From Fibrella aestuarina BUZ 2 (lineage in GTDB: Bacteria > Bacteroidota > Bacteroidia > Cytophagales > Spirosomataceae): DNA of 64,000 bases. Positions 43,371-51,753 of the stretch are shown here, piece after piece; within the stretch, counting starts at the first letter, position 1, and the number at the start of each line of letters is the position of its first letter. Location: contig NC_020054.1 in NCBI RefSeq assembly GCF_000331105.1, forward strand, positions 4,201,450 through 4,265,449, written 5' to 3'. The translations under genes and the position numbers were made by a program. The notes below the pieces were generated by a model. The model saw nothing but the letters and a program-made list of their open reading frames with translations. It had not been told where the DNA came from and did not search any database.

Positions 43371-43677
43371 GTATCAGTCACCAGTGCTGCTGGTCAAGGG
43401 TTTAATGAGTGGAAAAAGGGGTTTGTGGAAGAAGGGGCCATCTTCAAGTCGGCCAGGCCGGTGCCGGGCACCACGATCCTGCGCATTTACAATGGCGATG
43501 CGGCGGTGAAGAACGTTGTCCTAGACGTCGTTTTCGGCTACGAAAAAAGGCGACTTCCCACTTCAGGTTGTTCGGACCGAAGCGTACATCAACCAGAATG
43601 GCACCTGGTATTTTGTCGCCGGGCAAGGAACCCGCGTGCTGTCTAAAGACGAATACAATGCGCGCATGAAGCCTTAA
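43371..43677 (+). pseudogene. Truncated and frameshifted gene remnant (NTF2/DUF4440-like)
   Basis: Two reading frames join into one plausible protein: from about 43371 (VSVTSAAGQGFNEWKKGF...) to GYEK near 43545, then after a one-base shift to KGDFPLQVVRTEAYINQNG and on to EYNARMKP-stop at 43677. The switch falls in the run of six A at 43543-43548; five A would restore one frame. The reconstructed end (INQNGTWYFVAGQGTR...LSKDEY) looks like a SnoaL/DUF4440-type protein. No start codon or N-terminal part is present, so it is a 5'-truncated fragment as well as frameshifted, unless the shift is a sequencing error and the start lies inside the previous gene. Confidence 0.65.
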
Positions 43678-43827
43678 AAATCGGCTATCCAATTGCGTTT
43701 TGCCAGCGGTGCGTTAAGCCATCATACAGGACAGGTCAACGTACCGACCACCAGCTGGGTAAGTCCCGTTCCAGTCTGCCCACACAATTTTTTCACCACC
43801 GCTTGCTTTGGGTCAAAAAATTATTTC

Positions 43828-43844
43828 ACTTTGTAACACAAAGT
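43828..43844. promoter_or_regulatory. Palindrome upstream of a small membrane protein gene
   Basis: ACTTTGT (43828-43834) and ACAAAGT (43838-43844) are exact reverse complements around AAC. The left half contains TCACTTTG (43826-43833), one mismatch from a TAnnTTTG -7 element, 15 nt after TTTG at 43807. A promoter overlapped by an operator would fit, 44 bp before the gene. Confidence 0.4.
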
Positions 43845-43887
43845 TCTTTTAACATTCAAACCTGCTTACGCTTAACACAATCACAAC

Positions 43888-44226
43888 ATGACAAACATTA
43901 ACCAATCGCCGAGTCAGCCCCTCCATCCGGTTTCGGCCCGTAACCGGATGCTCATCGGCGCCGGTATCGGGCTGCTGGTCATTGCCTTCTTCGTCGTCGG
44001 TGTCGACCAGCCCAACCCCGCCTGGGGCAAGTGGTGGATGATCCGGCCGCTGCTCGTCACACCCGCCGCCGGAGCCATGGGTGGCCTGTTCTACTACTTC
44101 ATGGACTACCTGCGCTATCAGGGCGGCGCCAAAAAAATAGCTGGCATTGTGCTGGGGGTGCTGGGCCATGCTGTGGCCATCTGGCTGGGCGTCGTGCTGG
44201 GTCTGGATGGCACGATGTGGGATTAA
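43888..44226 (+). CDS. Small membrane protein (often labelled 'KefB' in Bacteroidota)
   Basis: 112 residues with three membrane helices (about 21-38, 52-70 and 82-103). The WWMIRPLLVTPAAGAMGGLFYYFMDYLRYQGG segment, split by a turn, is highly typical of a small Bacteroidota family that databases sometimes name 'potassium transporter KefB'. It lacks the transport and regulatory domains of real KefB, so that name should not be used functionally. Role unknown. It stands alone, with a palindromic promoter-like element upstream. Confidence 0.75.
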   Translation: MTNINQSPSQPLHPVSARNRMLIGAGIGLLVIAFFVVGVDQPNPAWGKWWMIRPLLVTPAAGAMGGLFYYFMDYLRYQGGAKKIAGIVLGVLGHAVAIWLGVVLGLDGTMWD

Positions 44227-44421
44227 CCGCCATCCAAACGGCCGGGTGGTGGCGTCGGTCTCCCCTAACGGCATCACCCGGCCCGGTTGTCCATTGGTTT
44301 GCTGATGCCCCACTTACCTGTCAGTTGGTTTTCGGTCCGGTTACGCTAGATTCTGGCGTTCGCTGCGTTTAGTAGTTGACAGGCGCAGGCAGGGAGCCGT
44401 TGCCCTGTTCGGAACAAACGT

Positions 44422-45402
44422 ATGGAGTCAATCAACTGGGGAATTATTGGCTGTGGAGACGTGACGGAGGTCAAAAGTGGGCCTGCGTTTAACAACGTAC
44501 GCGGCTCGGCGCTCGTGGCGGTGATGCGGCGCGATGCCGAGAAAGCCGCCGACTACGCCCGTCGGCATAACGTACCCACCTGGTACACCGATGCCGACGC
44601 GCTCATCAACGACCCGGCTGTCAATGCCGTCTACGTGGCCACCCCACCCGACAGCCACGCCGACTACACCATCCGGGCCCTGCGCGCGGGTAAACCCGTC
44701 TACGTGGAGAAGCCGATGGCGCTCAATGCCGTCGAGTGCGGGGCCATGAACCGGATCAGCCGCGAAACGGGCGTTCCGCTGTTCGTGGCGTTCTACCGCC
44801 GGGCACTCCCCTATTTTCTCAAGGTAAAAGAACTAGTCGACAGCGGCGCGATCGGCCCCATCCGGCACGTCAGCACCCAACTCAACTGGCCGCCCGCCGA
44901 CCGGGAGCTGGGGCTGGCCCCACAGGCCAACTGGCGCGTCACACCCGCGGTGTCGGGCGGCGGGTTGTTTCATGACCTCGCCGCGCATCAATTCGATTTT
45001 CTGGAGTTTCTGCTGGGGCCCATCCAGACGGCCCGTGGCTTTGCCCGCAATCAGGCCGGTCTCTACGAAGCCGACGACATGGTGGTGGCTGCCTTTACGT
45101 TTGCTTCGGGCGTAGTGGGCACAGGCAGTTGGTGCTTCACCGTCAACCCCGAACAGCGCCTTGAACAAACGACGCTGGTAGGTGCCAGGGGCACTATCAC
45201 GTTTTCCTTCTTCGAAAATTTTGTCATCACCGTAACCACCCGAAGCGGTACAGAAATACTCACCGTGCCCTTCCCTGACCACGTTCAGCAACCCCTGATC
45301 GAGTCGGTAGTGGCGGCGTTGCAGGGCCGGGGTACGTGCCCCAGCACGGGTGAAACCGGCCTCCGCGCCAGCCTCATCCTCGACTGGATCACGGCGGGAT
45401 AA
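44422..45402 (+). CDS. Gfo/Idh/MocA-family oxidoreductase (cytoplasmic)
   Basis: 326 residues and no signal peptide. The NAD(P)-binding motif is WGIIGCGDVTEVKSG, the family hallmark is PVYVEKPMALNAVEC, and the substrate-domain block is GGGLFHDLAAHQFDFLEFLLG. It is a soluble dehydrogenase, probably acting on a sugar, inositol-like or related polyol substrate. This is a different subfamily from the exported enzyme at 31318-32412. It appears to be a single-gene unit. Confidence 0.93.
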   Translation: MESINWGIIGCGDVTEVKSGPAFNNVRGSALVAVMRRDAEKAADYARRHNVPTWYTDADALINDPAVNAVYVATPPDSHADYTIRALRAGKPVYVEKPMALNAVECGAMNRISRETGVPLFVAFYRRALPYFLKVKELVDSGAIGPIRHVSTQLNWPPADRELGLAPQANWRVTPAVSGGGLFHDLAAHQFDFLEFLLGPIQTARGFARNQAGLYEADDMVVAAFTFASGVVGTGSWCFTVNPEQRLEQTTLVGARGTITFSFFENFVITVTTRSGTEILTVPFPDHVQQPLIESVVAALQGRGTCPSTGETGLRASLILDWITAG

Positions 45403-45580
45403 CCGTTGGTATGCGTGTCGCTTCAGGTACTCATCAGGCTATTTTAGCGAACGTTTCTGTATATCCGGTTGACTAAAATTTACCTGATTAACCACTTAGT
45501 AAATATGCTTACTGTGCGTAAACGGCTGGTATAGATTCGTCTGTTTTTATAGTTTTTCTATACTAAATCCTGTTTACTGC

Positions 45581-48100
45581 ATGAAACACGCTTTACACAC
45601 ACTCCTTTACAGCCTCTTGATGAGTACGTTACTGGGCCTGCTGGCCACGCCGGTAGCGGCTCAGGTACTGTTCAAAGAAACCTTCAATAATATCCCCGGC
45701 CCGCGATCAGGTGGCGCGGGCACCTACGCCTTTCCCGCTGGCTGGCTGCTACGTAACGTAGACAACCGAACGCCGAACGGTGCGGTATCCTATGTTAACG
45801 ATGCCTGGGAACGGCGCGAAGATTTCGCGAACAACACGGCCGATTCAGCGGCGTTCAGCACGTCATGGTACGCGCCAACCGGACAGGCCGACGACTGGAT
45901 GTGGACGCCCCTGATCGGAACGATTTCGGCGACCACGAAACTACGGTGGCGAGGTCTGGCCTACGACCCACTGTTCCGGGACGGCTACGAAGTCCGCATT
46001 ATGACGGCCGAGCAAGGCCCTCCCACGGGTGGCAGCGGAGCCATTGGCAATCAGGTCACTAACTCAACGGTGGTATTCTCATTAGCGAACGAAAACGCCT
46101 CCTGGACTAACCGGGAGGTCAGCCTGAGCAGCTTCGCGGGTAAGTCGGTCTACGTTGGGTTCCGTAACAATTCGAACGACCAGTTTTTACTGCTCATCGA
46201 CGACGTTGAAGTGGTAAACGACAACTCGTATGACGCCAAGCTGGTCACGGCGGCCCGGCCGTCTAACTACAGCAAAATCCCAACAACGCAGGTATCGTCG
46301 CTGTCGTTGGCGGCAACCATCCGAAACGAAGGCACGCAATCGCTGACCAACGTAAAACTGGCTGTCGACGTACAGAAAAACGGCACAACCATCGAAACGC
46401 TTTATTCCGATCCGATTGCTACGTTACCTACGGGCGCCACCGCCAGTTTTTCCATTGCCGGGGGCTACACGCCTACGGCAGGCGTCGGAACATACGCCTT
46501 TGTGTACCGATGTATGCAGACCCAGACCGACGAGAACGCGAGCAACAACACCGCTCAGAGCAGGCCAATACAGATCGATCCCGACACCTACGCCCGCCAT
46601 ACCGGCGCGGCCGCGAGCAACCTGGGCATTGGCGATAACAGTGGTCAGGGCGAACTGGGATCGCTGTTCACCTTTGTCCAGTCGCAGACGCTGCGACATG
46701 TTACGGTCGATTTTAACGCTGTGGAGACACCCACGCAGGTGAAAGCCCGGATCTACGGCACAACGGGCGGATTACCCACCGCCAATTCCACCCTGCTCTG
46801 GGAGTCGGGGGTCATGACTCTGACCAATACGGCGCCGCAGGCCGTTACGTTTACGGGGCCAGCCCTGACGCTCTCCCCCGGCACGTACCTGATTAGTTTA
46901 CTCGAACTGGACAACACGCTCACGGTGGCCAATCATACCGATATCTTCACGCCCAGCACCCAGTTCGTTCGGTTTCCCGGTAGCCCATACGGGTCGGGAT
47001 GGGCTACCGTCGAGACGTTCGGCGCGACCTTTGCCAAAACGCTGGCGATCAGTGCGGTAGGCGGCTGCGCTCAACCCATCACCCCAACGCTCACGGCCAG
47101 CAGCACGGCGGTTTGCGCACCAAGTCAGATTACCCTGACGGCGGGCGGCGGCAGCCAGTATACCTTCGCGGGGCCGGGCCTGAGCCAGTCGGGCAGTTCA
47201 AACACGGCAGTCGCGTCGCAGTCAGGTACATATAGCGTAACTGTCAGCGACGGGGTAGCCTGTTCGGCCGTGGCGAGTCTGTCGGTGACGATCAACACGC
47301 CCCCTAATCCCCCGACCGTATCAGGCAGCCTGACGGTTTCCACATCGGCTACGCCGCTCCCTCTAAGCAGTCTGGTTACGGCCGCCGCCAGCCACACCCT
47401 GACGTTCTACAATGCCAACGGGCCCGTTCAGCCACCTGTCGCCAACATCAGTCAGGCGGGCATACAAACGTTCTCGGCCGTCCAGACGTCGCCGCAAGGG
47501 TGTGTCAGCCCGGCCGCGGTGTTTAGTCTCACGGTGATTGCCCCGCTGCCGCCCGCCACGCAAAGCACCTGCCGGGGCGCGCAGGTGGTGTTGACGGTCC
47601 CCGCCACCGGGGTACGTTACCAGTGGGTCCGACTGAACGGTACGTCGTCACTCCGCCTCACCGATGCGGCGGGTGTTCAGCGAGGCACCGCCACGGCCAG
47701 CCTTACGCTGCTGAGTCCGCAAACGTCGGCAACCTATACCTGCCAGGTCACCCAGGCTAATGGCTCGGTGCAGACAGTCGGGCCATTTACCGTACAGGTC
47801 ACGGTCTGTTCGGGCGGACGGGTAGCCGCCGCTGAGCCGGGCGAAGCACTTCAGATACGGGTGGTGCCCAATCCGCTGGTCGACAATCGGCTGCGGGCCA
47901 TCATCAGCGGCGCCGGTGGCCAATCGCTGCGGGTCGAACTGACCGACGTGCAGGGGCGGTCGCTTCGGCAACAGCAGTGGTTACAGGCAGCCGACGAACA
48001 GCGCCTGGATTGGGATGTCAGCCAGACCGCCGGGGGCATGCTGTTTTTGAGAGCCACCACTGACCACCAAAGCCATACGGTGAAAGTGGTCAAAGAATAA
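45581..48100 (+). CDS. T9SS-exported surface protein with choice-of-anchor/CARDB-type modules
   Basis: 839 residues. After a signal peptide (ending PVAAQ at about residue 28), the first domain (about 30-215) is a jelly-roll 'choice-of-anchor J'-type module (LFKETFNNIPGP... and DDVEVVND). Then comes a CARDB-like domain (VSSLSLAATIRNEGTQSLTN), several Thr/Ser-rich Ig-like domains, and a T9SS C-terminal sorting domain: IRVVPNPLVDNRL, VELTDVQGRSL and a final LRATTDHQSHTVKVVKE. The type IX system would move it across the outer membrane and attach or release it. Specific role unknown; no enzyme motif was seen. Confidence 0.9.
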   Translation: MKHALHTLLYSLLMSTLLGLLATPVAAQVLFKETFNNIPGPRSGGAGTYAFPAGWLLRNVDNRTPNGAVSYVNDAWERREDFANNTADSAAFSTSWYAPTGQADDWMWTPLIGTISATTKLRWRGLAYDPLFRDGYEVRIMTAEQGPPTGGSGAIGNQVTNSTVVFSLANENASWTNREVSLSSFAGKSVYVGFRNNSNDQFLLLIDDVEVVNDNSYDAKLVTAARPSNYSKIPTTQVSSLSLAATIRNEGTQSLTNVKLAVDVQKNGTTIETLYSDPIATLPTGATASFSIAGGYTPTAGVGTYAFVYRCMQTQTDENASNNTAQSRPIQIDPDTYARHTGAAASNLGIGDNSGQGELGSLFTFVQSQTLRHVTVDFNAVETPTQVKARIYGTTGGLPTANSTLLWESGVMTLTNTAPQAVTFTGPALTLSPGTYLISLLELDNTLTVANHTDIFTPSTQFVRFPGSPYGSGWATVETFGATFAKTLAISAVGGCAQPITPTLTASSTAVCAPSQITLTAGGGSQYTFAGPGLSQSGSSNTAVASQSGTYSVTVSDGVACSAVASLSVTINTPPNPPTVSGSLTVSTSATPLPLSSLVTAAASHTLTFYNANGPVQPPVANISQAGIQTFSAVQTSPQGCVSPAAVFSLTVIAPLPPATQSTCRGAQVVLTVPATGVRYQWVRLNGTSSLRLTDAAGVQRGTATASLTLLSPQTSATYTCQVTQANGSVQTVGPFTVQVTVCSGGRVAAAEPGEALQIRVVPNPLVDNRLRAIISGAGGQSLRVELTDVQGRSLRQQQWLQAADEQRLDWDVSQTAGGMLFLRATTDHQSHTVKVVKE

Positions 48101-48109
48101 ACCTAGTCC

Positions 48110-48192
48110 AACTAGTTGCTAATCAGCGCCTTGCTAACACATGAGCTTGTCGAAGGCTCATGCCCTAGCAAGGCGCTGATTAGCAACTAGTT
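48110..48192. terminator. Perfect 27-bp-arm hairpin with a nested palindrome
   Basis: Arms 48110-48136 and 48166-48192 are exact reverse complements; the right arm reaches the stop codon of the minus-strand NTF2-like gene. Inside, CATGAGC (48140-48146) pairs with GCTCATG (48156-48162) around CTTGTCGAAG-like bases. Between two convergent genes it can serve as a bidirectional terminator. The inner motif resembles a palindrome (CTTCGACAAGCTCA) widespread in bacterial genomes. Confidence 0.75.
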
Positions 48193-48670
48193 AGCTTGGC
48201 TGCTGGCCTTTGTTCATAAACGCGGCCAGACTCCCGAGGGCGGTTTGCTGCACTTTTTGCTGGAGAAAACTGGTCCAGCCGAGCAGCAGGCCCGTCAGGC
48301 CCAGCGCCTGTTTGGCCCAGGTGTGAAAATCGAATTGGTCGGTATGGCTGACGATCTTCCCATCGGCAAACGTGAAACTCGACCGAACCTGGTTGACCAC
48401 GGGTCGGCCTGTCTTTGAGAAGGTATAAGTCGCCGTCCATTCGGCGTGACCCGTGGTTTCGTCGGCATCGAGCACACGGTAGGTAAGCTGCATGTCTTTC
48501 CCCTGCCGGATCAGCATCTCCCACATGGCCCGAACCTGCGCCGCGTTCAGGTTCGGAAAGGCCGGATCATTGAATACGGCCGTATCGGCATAACAGGCCT
48601 GCATGGTGGCGTAATCCTTGCGTTGAAACGCCTCGTAAAACGTGGTCAGTAACTGCTGCGTAGCCGTCAT
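48191..48670 (-). CDS. NTF2-like (SnoaL/ester-cyclase type) protein
   Basis: 159 residues from the ATG at 48670 (MTATQQLLTTFYEAFQRKDY). The pattern is standard: an N-terminal helix pair with YATMQACYADTAVFNDPAFP, a long sheet (TYTFSKTGRPVVNQVRSSFTF) and the His/Asp-bearing SHTDQFDFHTW segment near the C-terminus. Family members include ketosteroid-isomerase-like enzymes and limonene-epoxide-hydrolase-like enzymes. No substrate can be assigned. Its 3' end lies inside a long hairpin. The esterase gene follows 72 bp upstream on the same strand. Confidence 0.87.
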   Translation of the reverse strand: MTATQQLLTTFYEAFQRKDYATMQACYADTAVFNDPAFPNLNAAQVRAMWEMLIRQGKDMQLTYRVLDADETTGHAEWTATYTFSKTGRPVVNQVRSSFTFADGKIVSHTDQFDFHTWAKQALGLTGLLLGWTSFLQQKVQQTALGSLAAFMNKGQQPS

Positions 48671-48742
48671 GGGATGGGGCGGCTCTTCGCCGCGTTGCAC
48701 CACAAACATAGCCCGAACCCGCCAGATCCGCTACGTACCTGA

Positions 48743-49825
48743 CTAAGCGGCGGGTACGGGATCGTCCACGTAATTAAAAAAAAGGTAATCGACGGCGCGG
48801 GCAAACTCGCGGCTCCAGCGCCATTCTTCGTGTTTCCCAATCGGGTCCACGCTGATCTGCGTAATGGCGCAGTCGATGTCCGGGCAGTTGAGCGAGTCGT
48901 GTACCCGTTGCAGGCTGCTGACCATCGTGGCCGACTCGGCTTCACCGCCATACAGGTATACCCGCACGTAGGGGGGCAGGGGCGTCTGGGCGACCTGTTC
49001 GTAAATGCCCGGCGCCACCCAGAGCGAGGGCGAAAACACCAGCCATTTTCCAAATACGTCGGGCCGTAACAAACCCGCATACAGGCTGATGAGCCCGCCC
49101 AGCGAACTCCCGCCGATACCCGTGTGCGCCGCGTCGGGTTGGGTTCTGAACTGGGCGTCGATGTAGGGTTTAACCACGTCGGTCAGAAACGCAATGTACT
49201 GCTCGCCGTTGCCCCGCCGTCGCAACGTCTTGCCGATCGTAAACTCCGTCAGCCGGGCCGGGCCACCGTGGTCCACCGCCACCACAATCAATTCATGATG
49301 ACTGCGACTAGCCAGAAGGGCCATGCGCTCTTCCACACTCCAGGAGCCGAACCCTTCACCCGCTCCGATAATGTTCTGCCCGTCGTTGAGGTACAGCACC
49401 GGGTATCGTTTCGCCGACGCGTCATAATCGGCGGGTAGCAACACCCGGATACGCCGCGGCGCGTTGGTTTTGGGGTAGGCCAGTGATAGCTCGGTGTAGT
49501 TGGGTAGCCAGTTCGGCCGGTACGAGGCCCCATCCCACTGCCAGAGCGGCACAAAATCGGTGAGCTGATCGACGCCGCGGGGCGCCAGCCGGTTGGGTCG
49601 GGCTTCGCCCAGTGCATTCAGTTCGATGCTGCCTTCGCCTCCCCGGTAATATTTGTATTCGATGGGGTCAGGCCAGGTTTCGTCGACGGGCAGGTCGATG
49701 CTGTACTGATTATCGCCGATAGGCTGAAGCTGCAAGGCGTCGATGTCGAGAGCCCAATTGCAAAAATTACCGGTCAGGTACACAGGTCGATCATCCTGAG
49801 CCGGGCTAGTTACTGTAAAGCGCAT
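48743..49825 (-). CDS. Putative esterase, Fes/D-type, with N-terminal glycogen-binding-like domain
   Basis: 360 residues from the ATG at 49825 (MRFTVTSPAQDDRPVYLTGN). Residues 1-95 resemble an E-set or CBM48/CBM20-like early-Ig module (VYLTGNFCNW, YSIDLPVDE, YKYYRGG). The rest is an esterase-D/enterochelin-esterase fold: RIRVLLPADYDASAKRYPVLYLNDGQN, nucleophile elbow GIGGSSLGG with Ser241, and a catalytic His region KHEEWRW. Such enzymes hydrolyse ferric siderophores, feruloyl esters or acylated sugars. No signal peptide is visible. Two hairpins occupy the upstream gap. Confidence 0.87.
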   Translation of the reverse strand: MRFTVTSPAQDDRPVYLTGNFCNWALDIDALQLQPIGDNQYSIDLPVDETWPDPIEYKYYRGGEGSIELNALGEARPNRLAPRGVDQLTDFVPLWQWDGASYRPNWLPNYTELSLAYPKTNAPRRIRVLLPADYDASAKRYPVLYLNDGQNIIGAGEGFGSWSVEERMALLASRSHHELIVVAVDHGGPARLTEFTIGKTLRRRGNGEQYIAFLTDVVKPYIDAQFRTQPDAAHTGIGGSSLGGLISLYAGLLRPDVFGKWLVFSPSLWVAPGIYEQVAQTPLPPYVRVYLYGGEAESATMVSSLQRVHDSLNCPDIDCAITQISVDPIGKHEEWRWSREFARAVDYLFFNYVDDPVPAA

Positions 49826-49893
49826 GATTGAAGCAAGAGGAAGCAATGGTTGCTACCTCATCAACCAATTTGGTAACACTTTGTCTTTACAAA

Positions 49894-49945
49894 ACGAACA
49901 ACGGGGACGTACCTGACACTCGCCAGGTACGTCCCCGTTGTTCGT
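49894..49945. terminator. Perfect 22-bp-arm hairpin
   Basis: Arms 49894-49915 and 49924-49945 are exact reverse complements with an 8-nt loop. Both arms include the over-represented word ACGTACC/GGTACGT. It lies between the ATP-grasp gene (upstream on the minus strand) and the esterase gene, so it probably terminates or attenuates transcription between them. Confidence 0.65.
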
Positions 49946-49958
49946 AAACCGTTTTTCT

Positions 49959-49991
49959 AACCCTATACTGTTTTTGAAACCGTATAGGGTT
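49959..49991. terminator. Second hairpin after the ATP-grasp gene
   Basis: AACCCTATAC (49959-49968) pairs with GTATAGGGTT (49982-49991) around a loop with an internal GTTT/AAAC. It ends 7 bp from the ATP-grasp stop codon. Its position suggests a terminator of that gene. Confidence 0.65.
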
Positions 49992-49998
49992 GATCCGC

Positions 49999-51132
49999 CT
50001 ACTTCTTGCCTTTTTTCTCCGCTTTCGGCTTATCGGCCTTCGGTTCGTCGGCTTTCTTGGCGGCTTTAGGCGCTTTTTTATCGGCCTTCTTTTCGGGGGC
50101 CATCGCCTTATCTTCCTGAATGGCCTCGCCTATCGCTGCCTTCGGCGCTTTGGCTGGCTTGTCGGTGCTGACCGATTGCAGGCCGGTGCCACCCACCGAA
50201 CCCCGCACAAACATACCCCAGGTGAGGTTGTCTTTGCCCGCCTGCACGCGTTTGGCCCGCTCGATCGCCATGTTGGCCGCTGCTTCCACGACCCAGTCGA
50301 AATTGGCCTGCCCCACCGAGTTGATGTCGGCGTCGGGGGCCGGATTGCAGAAATCAATCGCGATAGGAATGCCGTCGCGCACCGCAAATTCAACCGTATT
50401 GAAATCATAGCCGAGGCCGTGGTTGAGCTTCAGCACGTAGTCGGTCATGGTCTCGATGAGCTTCTTGCCCGCGTCGCCGGTCGTTTTCATCTCGGTGGCG
50501 TAGCGCAGATGGTGCGGGTTGCGCGGCTCGTAGGGCATGATCCGCACGTCTTTCCCGCCGATGCAGTAGCAGCGGAAGTAATCGGTGAAGTCGATCGCCT
50601 CCTGGTAGAGCATCACCAGTTGGCCCGTTTCGTCGTAAGCCCGGAACATCTCCTCGGCATTGTCGACTTTATACACGTTTTTCCAGCCACCACCCGAGTG
50701 AGGCTTCATAAACGCCGGAAAGCCGATCCGCTCAAAAATGGCGTTCCAGTCCATGTGTTGCAGGTTTGAGAACGACTCATGCCGCGTATCGTCGGGACGG
50801 TGTTTCGACGGCAACAGAACGGTCTTCGGAACCGGCACGCCCAGCTGGGTCGCCAGCGCGTTATTGAAAAACTTTTCGTCGGCACTCCACCAGAACGGGT
50901 TGTTGACGACGGCGGTACCCATGAGGGCGGCGTTTTTCAGAAAAGCTTTGTAGAAGGGTACATCCTGCGAGATACGGTCGATGATGACGGCGTAGTCGGT
51001 AGCCACGCCCTGCTCTACGCGATCGATCGACACCGGCTCGGCTACAAAATCAGACTGTTTCTGATTGACGCGCTCAATAAAGGCGTATGGAAACGAGCGC
51101 TCCATACCGAAAAGGATACCAATTTTTTTCAT
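49999..51132 (-). CDS. ATP-grasp protein with a Lys/Ala/Pro-rich C-terminal tail
   Basis: 377 residues from the ATG at 51132 (MKKIGILFGMERSFPYAFIE). The first 300 residues form an ATP-grasp fold: PKTVLLPSKH, the KPHSGGGWKNVYKV glycine-rich loop, VMLYQEAIDFTDYFRCYCIG, and a metal-binding block (YDFNTVEFAVRDGIPIAIDFCNPAPDADI). ATP-grasp enzymes ligate a carboxylate to an amine or thiol through an acyl phosphate. The last 70 or so residues are low complexity, of the type KKADKKAPKAAKKADE, resembling histone H1-like basic tails. Whether the tail binds nucleic acid or acidic polymers is unknown. Substrate unknown. Confidence 0.88.
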   Translation of the reverse strand: MKKIGILFGMERSFPYAFIERVNQKQSDFVAEPVSIDRVEQGVATDYAVIIDRISQDVPFYKAFLKNAALMGTAVVNNPFWWSADEKFFNNALATQLGVPVPKTVLLPSKHRPDDTRHESFSNLQHMDWNAIFERIGFPAFMKPHSGGGWKNVYKVDNAEEMFRAYDETGQLVMLYQEAIDFTDYFRCYCIGGKDVRIMPYEPRNPHHLRYATEMKTTGDAGKKLIETMTDYVLKLNHGLGYDFNTVEFAVRDGIPIAIDFCNPAPDADINSVGQANFDWVVEAAANMAIERAKRVQAGKDNLTWGMFVRGSVGGTGLQSVSTDKPAKAPKAAIGEAIQEDKAMAPEKKADKKAPKAAKKADEPKADKPKAEKKGKK

Positions 51133-51248
51133 ATGCAATGCGATTTGGTTGGCGTAAAAATAGGAATGTCAGGCACGCATCCCAGCATTGGCAACCGGAT
51201 GTCTACCGAATAGCCAACAATTTGGTGTACGGCCCTGCATGGGTAGGT

Positions 51249-51722
51249 TCAGCGCGGGCAGTCGGTGGGTGTAAGCCGCAGCGTCGAGGTGAAGGCCAGT
51301 TTGGTGCGGTCAGCAAAGACCTGTTGGCCGTTCTGCTCAGCCACCGGCCCATAACCTTCCACCAGCGCATCGGCCTGCTTCAGAAAAGCAACCTCCCGCA
51401 CCGACTCAATCCCCTCCGACTGGAAGGTATACCGCGCCAGCAGCGTATCGCCACGCATACGACCGCGCAGCGTGCCGATGTTCTGGTCTTTTTCGGCCAG
51501 TTTATACGTCAGCTCGCCGGTTAAGCTATCGCCCTGCGGCAGCAGCGTCAGCCGGACGGTATCCCGCGCCGAGACGTAGGCGTAGCATTGCTGAGCCTGT
51601 GGCGCAGATGCCGGAGTTGCGGCCGATGAGTCGGCGGTTGTTTCGGTCTGGTTTGCCGGACGGCTCTGGCAACCGGCCAGCCCGATCAGGCAGGTGATAG
51701 CGGCTAAAAATTGGCTGTTCAT
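51249..51722 (-). CDS. Hypothetical lipoprotein
   Basis: 157 residues. The signal (MNSQFLAAITCLIGLAGC) ends in a lipobox with Cys18, followed by a Ser/Thr/Ala-rich linker. The folded part (about 45-150) is strand-rich: CYAYVSARDTVRLTLLPQGD, SLTGELTYKLAEKDQN, GTLRGRMRGDTLLARYTFQS and KLAFTSTLRLTP. This pattern of 'GTL.G...GDTL...Y.F.SEG' is common among Bacteroidota lipoproteins that I cannot name. It lies between the lipase gene (31 bp upstream) and the ATP-grasp gene. Confidence 0.78.
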   Translation of the reverse strand: MNSQFLAAITCLIGLAGCQSRPANQTETTADSSAATPASAPQAQQCYAYVSARDTVRLTLLPQGDSLTGELTYKLAEKDQNIGTLRGRMRGDTLLARYTFQSEGIESVREVAFLKQADALVEGYGPVAEQNGQQVFADRTKLAFTSTLRLTPTDCPR

Positions 51723-51753
51723 ACGTTTTGGGGCAACCGATGCACCACCCGGC

